From Mesorhizobium sp. (GTDB lineage Bacteria; Pseudomonadota; Alphaproteobacteria; Rhizobiales; Rhizobiaceae): a stretch of DNA of 5,533 nt. The DNA is taken from contig JAEKLU010000313.1 in NCBI GenBank assembly GCA_019509685.1, forward strand, positions 1-5,533. The letters are read 5' to 3'. Numbering within the stretch: the first letter of the stretch is position 1; every line of letters begins with the position of its first letter. This document shows positions 1-5,147 of the stretch, one piece after another. A program made the position numbers and the translations under genes. The notes under the pieces were generated by a model that made no database searches, had not been told where the DNA came from, and saw only the letters and a list, made by a program, of their open reading frames with translations.

Positions 1-423
1 GACTATGCCTCGGTCAATCTCAGCGAGACGGCGGCGCCGGTCGTCATGGAAAGCCTGCGCCAGCGCGGCATCGGCATCGAGGCGGGCCTGGCGACGATCG
101 CCGACGCCGAGCGTCTCGTCGGGCTCGACCATGGCGGCCGCGTGCTGCGCGTGCTGATCGAGATTTCCGAGCAGACGCAGGATGAAGCTTTTGGTGCCGC
201 CGACGGCATCGAAAAGGTGCTGCGGCGCGCCGGCATCCACCGCTCGATCCTGCTGCATGGCGAGAACGCGACGGTGTGGCCGTTTGTCGAACGGGCGGCG
301 TCGCGAAAGCTGTCCACGCGGGTGGGGCTGGAGGATGGCAAGGAATTGCCAGACGGCAGCGTGGCGGACGGCAACGCGGCGCTGGTGGCGGCGGCAGTCG
401 GGATCTTCAGCGCCGCGCGCTAG
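1..423 (+). CDS. BKACE family (DUF849) beta-keto acid cleavage enzyme, C-terminal part
   Basis: Only the last 140 residues are present; the reading frame is already open at base 1 and ends at the TAG at 421-423. Visible family features are the VNLSE stretch at residues 5-9 of the fragment, the GIGIEAGLAT segment, the ILLHGENATVWP segment, and the closing pattern G-L-E-D-G..LPDG..A.GNAALV, all typical of the C-terminal half of the DUF849 TIM barrel. Characterised members (for example Kce, the 3-keto-5-aminohexanoate cleavage enzyme of lysine fermentation) condense a beta-keto acid with acetyl-CoA, giving acetoacetate and a new acyl-CoA, with a zinc ion in the active site. The substrate cannot be told from this fragment, because specificity residues are spread through the missing part. 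It converges on the GFA gene with a 15-base gap, so it is not in that operon. Family assignment is firm; the exact reaction is open. Confidence 0.85.
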   Translation, partial: DYASVNLSETAAPVVMESLRQRGIGIEAGLATIADAERLVGLDHGGRVLRVLIEISEQTQDEAFGAADGIEKVLRRAGIHRSILLHGENATVWPFVERAASRKLSTRVGLEDGKELPDGSVADGNAALVAAAVGIFSAAR

Positions 424-428
424 CGGCG
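411..428. terminator. GC-rich hairpin at the convergent BKACE/GFA junction
   Basis: CGCCGC at 411-416 and GCGGCG at 423-428 form a perfect 6-bp stem with a 6-base loop; the structure includes the BKACE stop codon. There is no T-tract on either side, so it is not a classical intrinsic terminator. It could stabilise the 3' end or help end transcription from both sides of the 15-base convergent gap, but chance is plausible in sequence this GC-rich. Confidence 0.2.
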
Positions 429-438
429 GCCGACAGCT

Positions 439-840
439 TCAGTCGAACGTCGCCAGAGGCTCGGCGTTTATCTCCACCCACTCACAGCGCCGGCTGTCGT
501 GGTAGAAGGACTGGAAAGGCGGCGGGAAGGTCGGGTCGGCGAAGGCGCCGACGGGAATGGCGATGACACCGGGCTGCGTGTCGATCCGGTAGTGGACGCT
601 GGCGCCGCACTCCGGGCAGAAATTGTAGAGGACGCGGCCGCCCTGGTCGCCGATGCGGGTGAACTGCTTCGCCCGTCCCTCGATCGAAACATCGCCTTCG
701 GCAAACCGGACATTGTAGCTGAAGGCGCTGCCGGTGCGCCGCTTGCAGTCGAGGCAATGGCACACCGAAATGCGGACCGGCTCGCCCGAACAGACGGCAG
801 AAAGCTGACCGCAGAGACATTGCGCGCGGCGCGTGACCAT
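439..840 (-). CDS. GFA/CENP-V family zinc-binding protein
   Basis: A complete 133-residue protein of the usual size for this small family (glutathione-dependent formaldehyde-activating enzyme-like fold, 'Mss4-like'). Zinc-ligand motifs are all present in order: C8-L-C10-G, then C27-H-C29-L-D-C32, then C75-P-E-C78-G. The family founder, Gfa of Paracoccus denitrificans, was proposed to speed formation of S-hydroxymethylglutathione, but that activity has been disputed and most paralogues have no known substrate, so the product should not be called a formaldehyde enzyme on similarity alone. It is a soluble cytoplasmic protein with no signal peptide or membrane segment. The ATG at 840-838 is supported by a TAGGAG site 6 bases upstream (852-847). 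It starts only 24 bases after the end of the dehydrogenase gene on the same strand, so it is very probably the last gene of the thuA-dehydrogenase operon. Confidence 0.88.
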   Translation of the reverse strand: MVTRRAQCLCGQLSAVCSGEPVRISVCHCLDCKRRTGSAFSYNVRFAEGDVSIEGRAKQFTRIGDQGGRVLYNFCPECGASVHYRIDTQPGVIAIPVGAFADPTFPPPFQSFYHDSRRCEWVEINAEPLATFD

Positions 841-846
841 GGCTGG

Positions 847-852
847 CTCCTA
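847..852 (-). promoter_or_regulatory. Shine-Dalgarno site of the GFA gene
   Basis: The minus strand reads TAGGAG, six bases before the ATG at 840. It lies inside the 24-base gap after the dehydrogenase stop codon, which supports both the chosen start and translation from a shared messenger. Confidence 0.7.
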
Positions 853-864
853 CGATGGACGATC

Positions 865-1923
865 TTACTGCGTATCCGCGTCAGCCCGCAATTCCGCGCG
901 CTTCTCGTCCGACACCACCGCCAGATCCAGCACCTTCTGCAGGCCCGCCGCGTGGCGGAAGGTCGGCTCGGTCTGCACGCCGCTTTTCACCGCCTCGACG
1001 AAGCGCTGATAGTTGGTCGGTACGGTGCCGGCGTCGATCTCTTCCCATTTGGCGGTCTCGATGTTGTCGCCGACGCAGGCTTTCAGAACCGATCCTTCCA
1101 GATTGTGCACCACTTCGAGGCCGCCCTTGTCGCCATAGATGCGCAGGCGCAGTTCGTTCATGTGGCCGGTTGCCCAGCGGCTGGCATGGACCACGCCGAA
1201 GGCGCCGTTGGCGAAATCCAGCGTCATGGCGAAACTATCATTGGCGTCGAGGTCATAGTCGCCGATGCGGTTGCCCGGCGCCTTGTCGAAGGCGCGCAGG
1301 CGGCAGAAGACATGGTCGATGTCGAGCGCCGCGCCATAGCTGGCGAAATCGAGGATGTGGATGCCGACATCGCCGAGCACGCCGTTGGAGCCATGGCCGC
1401 GCGACAGCCGCCACAGCCATTTCGGGTCGGTGCGCCAGTCGCCCCAGAATTTCGACACCAGCCAGCTCTGCAGATAGGACGCCTCGACATGGCGCACCGT
1501 GCCGATCTCGCCGTCCCGCACCATCTGGCGCGCCTTCTGCAGCGGCGCCACGTTGCGATAGGTGAGGTTGACCATGTTGACTATGCCGGCGGCCTCCGCC
1601 GCATCCGCCATCTCGTTGGCCTTGCCGAAGTTTTCCGCCAGCGGCTTCTCGCACAGCACCGGCTTGCCGGCGGCGACCAGCGCCATGGTGGTCGGGTGGT
1701 GGATGCGGTCCGGCGTGACATTGGCGACGGCATCGAAGTTGCCCCAGTCGAGCGCCGCCTCCAGCGTGGTGAAGCGCTTCGGAATCTTGAAGCCGTCGGC
1801 GAATTCGCCGACGCGCTTTTCATCGACATCGACGGCCGCGACCAGTTCGACGCCATCGATGGCGCCGAAGCGGCGGGCATGTTCCTGCGCCATCCAGCCG
1901 GTACCGAGTATCAAAAGCCGCAT
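865..1923 (-). CDS. Gfo/Idh/MocA family NAD(P)-dependent sugar dehydrogenase, ThuB-like by context
   Basis: A full-length 352-residue protein of the standard size. The N-terminal Rossmann domain starts with G7-T-G9-W-M-A12..H15; an acidic D32 ends the second strand, which usually favours NAD over NADP. The family motif E92-K93-P94 follows, its lysine being the conserved catalytic residue. The C-terminal domain has G184-D185-V-G-I-H189-I-L-D192, the usual place of the catalytic aspartate/histidine pair that takes the hydroxyl proton of the sugar. All key residues are intact. Members oxidise or reduce sugars, inositols or their keto forms. Lying 88 bases downstream of a ThuA homologue, it matches the S. 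meliloti thuA-thuB arrangement, in which the products act together in forming 3-ketotrehalose from trehalose; that the substrate is the same here is an inference. The start is fixed by an AGGGAG site 7 bases upstream. The gene symbol is left blank because this family is too large to name a member from motifs alone. Confidence 0.92.
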   Translation of the reverse strand: MRLLILGTGWMAQEHARRFGAIDGVELVAAVDVDEKRVGEFADGFKIPKRFTTLEAALDWGNFDAVANVTPDRIHHPTTMALVAAGKPVLCEKPLAENFGKANEMADAAEAAGIVNMVNLTYRNVAPLQKARQMVRDGEIGTVRHVEASYLQSWLVSKFWGDWRTDPKWLWRLSRGHGSNGVLGDVGIHILDFASYGAALDIDHVFCRLRAFDKAPGNRIGDYDLDANDSFAMTLDFANGAFGVVHASRWATGHMNELRLRIYGDKGGLEVVHNLEGSVLKACVGDNIETAKWEEIDAGTVPTNYQRFVEAVKSGVQTEPTFRHAAGLQKVLDLAVVSDEKRAELRADADTQ

Positions 1924-1930
1924 TCTTCTG

Positions 1931-1936
1931 CTCCCT
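1931..1936 (-). promoter_or_regulatory. Shine-Dalgarno site of the dehydrogenase gene
   Basis: The minus strand reads AGGGAG, seven bases before the ATG at 1923. A strong site at good spacing; it decides the start. Confidence 0.7.
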
Positions 1937-1942
1937 GAGCGA

Positions 1943-1958
1943 ATTGGTTCGATTCAAT
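1943..1958. repeat. 16-bp imperfect palindrome in the thuA-dehydrogenase gap
   Basis: The bases read ATTGGTTCGATTCAAT, which is symmetric as ATTGnnTCGAnnCAAT (12 of 16 positions pair). It is 20 bases upstream of the dehydrogenase ATG. The form suits a homodimeric regulator binding site, perhaps for a promoter inside the operon. No regulator is identified, and the function is a guess. Confidence 0.3.
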
Positions 1959-2011
1959 GATATGCCAATCTGGCCTAAGCGTTGTCGTCACGCAATTGCC
2001 GATGGCATGTT

Positions 2012-2797
2012 TTAGCGGAAGCCGGCCTCGCCGGAGGCATGCAGTTTGCCGCCGCGCTCGACGATCGGCTCCAGCGCCTTTTCGACCGGCACGTTCGGCG
2101 CGTCGAGGATGGCGGGCTTCGCGCCTTGCGGATTGTGCGCCCATTTGACCGCGTTGCGCAGCACCTTCTGCACCGTCGCGTCGTGATAGGTCGGGTAGGT
2201 CTCGTGCCCGGGCCGGAAGTAGAAGACGTTGCCGGCGCCGCGCCGATAGGTCAGCCCTGAGCGGAACACCTCACCGCCCTGGAACCAGGAGATGAAAACC
2301 GTCTCCAGCGGCTCGGGCACGGCGAACTGCTCGCCATACATCTCCTCGTTCTCGAGCTCGAAGAACTCGCCGACGCCTTCGGCGATCGGGTGATTGGGGC
2401 TGGTCACCCAGAGCCGCTCGCGCTCGCCCGCCTCGCGCCATTTCAGCGTGCAGGGCGTGCCCATCAGCCGCTTGAAGATTTTCGAGAAATGCCCGGAATG
2501 GAGCACGATCAGCCCCATGCCTTGCCAGACCCGGCGAGCGACACGCTCAACCACCTCGTCGGCGACCGCGCCATGGTCCTTGTGGCCCCACCAGACCAGA
2601 ACGTCGGTCTCGGCCAGGCGGGACTCCGGCAGGCCATGCTCCGGCTGCTCCAGCGTCGCGGTCGAGGCCGAGATACCGGCGTCGGCGTTCAGCGCCTTGG
2701 CGATGGTCGCGTGCATGCCCTCGGGATAGAGGGCGGCGACCACCTCATTGGTCCGTTCATGGATGTTCTCGCCCCAGACGACAGCGCGAATTGTCAT
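2012..2797 (-). CDS. thuA: ThuA-like trehalose utilisation protein
   Basis: A complete 261-residue protein resembling rhizobial ThuA along its whole length. The fold is that of class I glutamine amidotransferases. Landmarks are LVWWGH at 67-72, VLHSGHFSK at 98-106, the EEMYGE stretch at 151-156, and the family signature [11 protein letters not shown] at 194-204. The nucleophile-elbow region of true amidotransferases is here H-S-G-H with no cysteine, as expected for ThuA proteins, so amidotransferase activity is not expected. In S. meliloti, ThuA with ThuB is required for conversion of trehalose to 3-ketotrehalose in disaccharide catabolism. A roughly 40-residue tail (about 222-261), rich in proline and charged residues, follows the conserved domain. 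No signal peptide, so cytoplasmic. It is the first gene of the minus-strand cluster. The ATG at 2797 is supported by GAGGA four bases upstream. The name rests on similarity; the natural substrate could be another sugar, since no thu transporter genes lie beside it. Confidence 0.85.
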   Translation of the reverse strand: MTIRAVVWGENIHERTNEVVAALYPEGMHATIAKALNADAGISASTATLEQPEHGLPESRLAETDVLVWWGHKDHGAVADEVVERVARRVWQGMGLIVLHSGHFSKIFKRLMGTPCTLKWREAGERERLWVTSPNHPIAEGVGEFFELENEEMYGEQFAVPEPLETVFISWFQGGEVFRSGLTYRRGAGNVFYFRPGHETYPTYHDATVQKVLRNAVKWAHNPQGAKPAILDAPNVPVEKALEPIVERGGKLHASGEAGFR

Positions 2798-2801
2798 GAT
2801 A

Positions 2802-2806
2802 TCCTC
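2802..2806 (-). promoter_or_regulatory. Shine-Dalgarno site of thuA
   Basis: The minus strand reads GAGGA with four bases before the ATG at 2797. It supports this start over any internal one. Confidence 0.65.
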
Positions 2807-2820
2807 GTGATGATTGGGAG

Positions 2821-2855
2821 CCGCCCCGGCGCATAGTCATAAAGGCTCGGGGCGG
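2821..2855. repeat. 8-bp perfect inverted repeat in the thuA leader/promoter region
   Basis: CCGCCCCG at 2821-2828 is matched by CGGGGCGG at 2848-2855 across 19 bases. No T-tract follows on either strand, so it is not an intrinsic terminator. Within the arms, GAGCC at 2818-2822 can instead pair with GGCTC at 2844-2848, so two structures would exclude each other. It could be a regulator site around the thuA promoter or a leader-RNA hairpin. Confidence 0.4.
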
Positions 2856-2863
2856 TATTGGAA
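2836..2863 (-). promoter_or_regulatory. Candidate sigma-70-type promoter for thuA
   Basis: On the minus strand, TTCCAA (2863-2858) and TATGAC (2841-2836) are separated by 16 bases. The match is weak (3 of 6 and 4 of 6 to consensus). If used, transcription would start near 2829 with a leader of about 30 bases containing the SD. The -10 would lie inside the loop of the inverted repeat at 2821-2855, and the -35 would touch the operator-like site at 2862-2869. Confidence 0.25.
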
Positions 2864-2869
2864 GCGGTT
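2862..2869. promoter_or_regulatory. LacI-family-like operator core
   Basis: The bases AAGCGGTT fit AAnCGnTT, the core shared by many LacI/GalR-family operators, within GGAAGCGGTTTTCG. Symmetry fails just outside the core. It lies 65 bases upstream of thuA and overlaps the candidate -35, a fitting place for repression. Rhizobial thu operons are associated with a LacI-family regulator (ThuR), but no such gene is in this window. An 8-base degenerate core can occur by chance. Confidence 0.3.
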
Positions 2870-2902
2870 TTCGCGGCCGCGCTCCCATGCCTTCTTATCC
2901 GA

Positions 2903-2932
2903 TTGGCAAGCGACCTTTCCCGTGCGCAATAT
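2903..2932 (+). promoter_or_regulatory. Candidate promoter giving a leaderless DUF4239 messenger
   Basis: TTGGCA at 2903-2908 and CAATAT at 2927-2932 are 18 bases apart. A start of transcription about seven bases after the -10 would fall at or within a base or two of the ATG at 2938. That would explain why no SD is visible before this gene. Sequence match only. Confidence 0.3.
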
Positions 2933-2937
2933 TAGCG

Positions 2938-3693
2938 ATGGGTGAAGTTCTCGTAGGGGTGGTGATCTTTGCTTGCCTGGCCGGGGCGGCGCTGGCCAGC
3001 CTGATGATCCATCCGCGCTTTCCCGAACATCATCGCCAGGACGACACCAGCGCCGTGGTCCGCCTTTCCGCCAACCTGTTCGTGGTGATGTCATCCCTGG
3101 TGCTCGGCCTGATGATCAACTCGGCCAAGAACACCTTCGAGACGATCGATCACAACGTCCACAATTTCGCGACGCAGCTGATCATCCTCGACCGCTCGCT
3201 GCGCCTGTATGGACCGGAGACGGAAGACGCGCGCGCCACACTCACCGCCTATCTGCAGCGGCTGGTCGACGCCACATCGCCGACGCAGAAGACGCCCGCT
3301 GTCGCCAACCGGCTGTCGGAGCTGCTGCTCAACAAGGTCGGCGACCAGCTGGCTGAGCTGCAGCCGCCGGAAGCCAAGCGCGCCGCGGCGCTGCAGAACG
3401 CGACGCAGCAATTGCAGAAGGTCATCGAACAGCGCTGGGTTCTGGTCGGCCAGTCGGAAGGCATCATCCCCATGCCGCTGATGGCGCTGCTGGTCGCCTG
3501 GCTGACGCTGATCTTCGCCAGCTTCGGTTTTCGCGCGCCGCGCAACGCGACTGTCGTCGGCACATTCATCGTCTCGGGCGCACTGGCGGCCGCGGCCCTC
3601 TATCTGATCATGGACATGGACACGCCCTTCTCGGGACCGATCCAGGTCTCGCCAGCGCCGCTCCAAAGGGCGCTGGCGGAACTGAAGCAGTGA
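2938..3693 (+). CDS. DUF4239 (bestrophin-like) membrane protein
   Basis: From the ATG at 2938 the protein has 251 residues. Four hydrophobic segments lie at about 4-24, 43-61, 180-198 and 205-225, in a two-plus-two arrangement around a mostly helical hydrophilic region (about 62-175, with HNVHNFATQLIILDRSLRLYGPE near its start). The C-terminal signature L-I-M-D-M-D-T-P-F-S-G-P-I-Q-V-S (223-238), where a short acidic stretch precedes PFSG, is characteristic of the DUF4239 family. That family is annotated as bestrophin-like, which hints at a channel, but no function is established and none is claimed. An in-frame ATG at 2887 would add 17 residues; neither start has an SD, and those 17 codons are poor in G/C at third positions (8 of 17), so 2938 is preferred. 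The gene is divergent from thuA and converges on the glycosyltransferase with only two bases between stop codons. Confidence 0.85.
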   Translation: MGEVLVGVVIFACLAGAALASLMIHPRFPEHHRQDDTSAVVRLSANLFVVMSSLVLGLMINSAKNTFETIDHNVHNFATQLIILDRSLRLYGPETEDARATLTAYLQRLVDATSPTQKTPAVANRLSELLLNKVGDQLAELQPPEAKRAAALQNATQQLQKVIEQRWVLVGQSEGIIPMPLMALLVAWLTLIFASFGFRAPRNATVVGTFIVSGALAAAALYLIMDMDTPFSGPIQVSPAPLQRALAELKQ

Positions 3694-3695
3694 GA

Positions 3696-4937
3696 TCAGG
3701 GCCGGCTTAGCCTGTTCACCAGCCAATTCGCTGCCTGCATAGCGCCGTCGCCGCGCACCTCTTCGACCATCTCCGCCGCCCGCACGCGCACCTGCGGCGC
3801 CAGCGCAATCTCCAGCGCCGCGGTCAACGTTTCCGTTGTCGGCGTCGGACCGTCATGCGCCACCCCCATGCCAAGCTCGGCAATCCGCCGTGCCCAATAA
3901 GGCTGGTCGCCGATCTGCGGCACGATCACCTGTGGCACCCCAGACCGCGCGGCGGCATGCGTGGTGCCGGCGCCGCCGTGATGGATCACGGCTGCGACGC
4001 GGGCAAACAGCGCCTGCTGGTTGACCTCACCGATGGCAAAGCAATCGTCCCAGTCGTCGATCGGCACAAGTTCGGCCCAACCCTTCGCGATGACGACACG
4101 CCGGCCATGGGCGCGGATCGCCTCGATCGCGGCCCGCGCCGTTTCCGCGGCGACCGCGATCGAACCGAAGCCGACATAGATTGGCGGCGAACCTGCCTGA
4201 AGGAAGGCCTCCAAACCGTCCGGAAGTGGCCGCTCGTCCGGCAGGATGCAGGCGCCGGTCTGCACGGTTTCGATCAGGTCGGAAGGCTGCCACGGTCCGA
4301 GTGTGGGGTCACAGATGAGCAACACCGGATTGCCGAAGACGTAGTCGCGGACATTCGCCAACGACGGCAGGCCGAGAGACGCGCGCTGGCTGTTGATCGC
4401 CTCGCCGAACAAAGCGTTCTTGGTGGCGATGTCCCGCTCCCACAAGGCCCGGTTGTCGGTGATGTCGGCGGGATGCGGATGTCCCGGATATTCATGCGGC
4501 CGATTGTGCTGCGACGGCAGCCAGATCGGGCAGAAGGTGCCGAGCATATAGGGAATGCCCTTTTTCTCGGCGACCAGCCGTGCGGCGGCGCAGGACGGAA
4601 AAAGGCCGAACCCCACCACGGCGTCGCAGCCCTCGGCCGCCACGCTCAGCGCATCGTATTGCCGCGCGACGATCTCGGCTGCCTGGCCCGAGATCAGACC
4701 GGCTATGCCTTCGGGCGAGGATGCCCGCCGGCGCCGGATCATTTCCTTTGCCCATTCGCGTACCGGCGCGAAGGCCGGCGCCAGCGGCACGCCGGCGCGG
4801 GCGAGCAGCGCCGCAAACTCCGCATCGCCCGGAGCGCTGACCCGCGCCTCGACGCCGAGTGCCAGTAGCGCCGCGCCGAGCGCCGCCAGGGGCTCGACGT
4901 CGCCGCGCGAGCCGTAAGTCGACAGTAAAATCCGCAT
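3696..4937 (-). CDS. GT1-type glycosyltransferase (UDP-sugar dependent, sterol glucosyltransferase/COG1819-like)
   Basis: A complete 413-residue protein with the GT-B layout of two Rossmann-like domains. The N-terminus opens with MRILLSTYGSRGDVEP, whose G-S-R-G-D motif at 9-13 is typical of the sterol glucosyltransferase and antibiotic glycosyltransferase branch of GT1. The C-terminal nucleotide-sugar motif is intact: H319-H320-G-G-A-G-T-T-H-A-A-A, then G-V-P-Q-V-I-V-P-Q-I-G-D344-Q345-P-Y-W, where the Asp-Gln pair normally contacts the sugar of the donor. It therefore likely moves a sugar from a UDP- or dTDP-sugar to a hydrophobic acceptor such as a lipid, hopanoid or small secondary metabolite; the acceptor cannot be read from the sequence and no biosynthetic genes adjoin it. 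There is no signal peptide, so it is cytosolic or membrane-associated. The ATG at 4937 has GGAG six bases upstream. It is divergent from the exporter gene and stands alone as a transcription unit. Confidence 0.9.
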   Translation of the reverse strand: MRILLSTYGSRGDVEPLAALGAALLALGVEARVSAPGDAEFAALLARAGVPLAPAFAPVREWAKEMIRRRRASSPEGIAGLISGQAAEIVARQYDALSVAAEGCDAVVGFGLFPSCAAARLVAEKKGIPYMLGTFCPIWLPSQHNRPHEYPGHPHPADITDNRALWERDIATKNALFGEAINSQRASLGLPSLANVRDYVFGNPVLLICDPTLGPWQPSDLIETVQTGACILPDERPLPDGLEAFLQAGSPPIYVGFGSIAVAAETARAAIEAIRAHGRRVVIAKGWAELVPIDDWDDCFAIGEVNQQALFARVAAVIHHGGAGTTHAAARSGVPQVIVPQIGDQPYWARRIAELGMGVAHDGPTPTTETLTAALEIALAPQVRVRAAEMVEEVRGDGAMQAANWLVNRLSRP

Positions 4938-4941
4938 TCTG

Positions 4942-4967
4942 TGCTCCGTTGTGGTTGAATCGGAGCA
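4942..4967 (-). promoter_or_regulatory. Hairpin that includes the glycosyltransferase Shine-Dalgarno site
   Basis: On the minus strand, TGCTCCG (4967-4961) pairs perfectly over 7 bp with CGGAGCA (4948-4942) across a 12-base loop. The GGAG site (4947-4944), six bases from the ATG at 4937, sits in the 3' arm and would be hidden when the hairpin forms. This could lower or control translation. The DNA inverted repeat could equally be a protein binding site. Confidence 0.4.
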
Positions 4968-4970
4968 GCG

Positions 4971-5001
4971 TAAATACGCGATATGAGGGGTCTTGCCGCA
5001 A
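4971..5001 (-). promoter_or_regulatory. Candidate promoter for the glycosyltransferase gene
   Basis: On the minus strand, TTGCGG (5001-4996) is followed after 19 bases by TATTTA (4976-4971). The hexamers are fair but the spacing is long, so the call is weak. It would place the transcript start upstream of the SD hairpin. Confidence 0.2.
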
Positions 5002-5002
5002 G
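4992..5002. repeat. 11-bp palindrome in the divergent region
   Basis: CTTGC, one central C, then GCAAG form a perfect interrupted palindrome. It overlaps the candidate -35 elements on both strands (4996-5001 minus, 4993-4998 plus), so a protein bound here could affect both divergent genes. Short enough to be chance. Confidence 0.25.
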
Positions 5003-5022
5003 CCCGGGTCGCGCCATATTTA
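4993..5022 (+). promoter_or_regulatory. Candidate promoter for the YddG-like exporter gene
   Basis: TTGCCG at 4993-4998 and TATTTA at 5017-5022 are separated by 18 bases; CATATT at 5015-5020 with 16-base spacing is an alternative. It would give a leader of about 120 bases to the start at 5148, or about 11 bases to the ATG at 5040. Confidence 0.25.
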
Positions 5023-5028
5023 TGTTCT

Positions 5029-5036
5029 GGGAGGGG
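5029..5036 (+). promoter_or_regulatory. Shine-Dalgarno-like site upstream of the exporter
   Basis: GGGAGGGG ends three bases before an in-frame ATG at 5040. It is the only good SD near this gene, whereas the ATGs at 5142 and 5148 have none. It either marks a real start with a 36-residue N-terminal extension or is an accidental purine run in a long leader. Confidence 0.4.
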
Positions 5037-5147
5037 TCGATGCTTCCGGCCCTCAAATCACATCCCATTCCGACAGAGCTGCCGGCGCGTCGAAATCCGT
5101 CGCTTCCGGTAAATCTTGCGCTTGGCGGCCGTGCGACAAGCATGGCC

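Noticed and set aside
499..1938. Plus-strand open frame of 479 codons opposite the GFA and dehydrogenase genes
   Set aside because: It is antisense to two well-supported genes, resembles no known family, and is the kind of frame left open by GC-rich third positions. No SD precedes it.
1962..2008. ATGCCA (1962-1967) and TGGCAT (2003-2008) as a hairpin after thuA
   Set aside because: A 6-bp stem with a 35-base loop and no T-tract; too weak to call a terminator or processing site.
3091..3726. Minus-strand open frame of 211 codons opposite the DUF4239 gene
   Set aside because: A Gln/Arg-rich shadow of a gene with clear membrane segments and a family signature on the other strand.
3696..3730. 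Possible terminator at the DUF4239/glycosyltransferase junction
   Set aside because: Only short pairings (GGC-TTA-GCC, CAGG/CCTG) and no T-run on either strand.
3855..4868. Plus-strand open frame of 337 codons opposite the glycosyltransferase
   Set aside because: It is antisense to a gene with intact family motifs, and the translation looks like low-complexity, Arg/Gly-rich shadow sequence.
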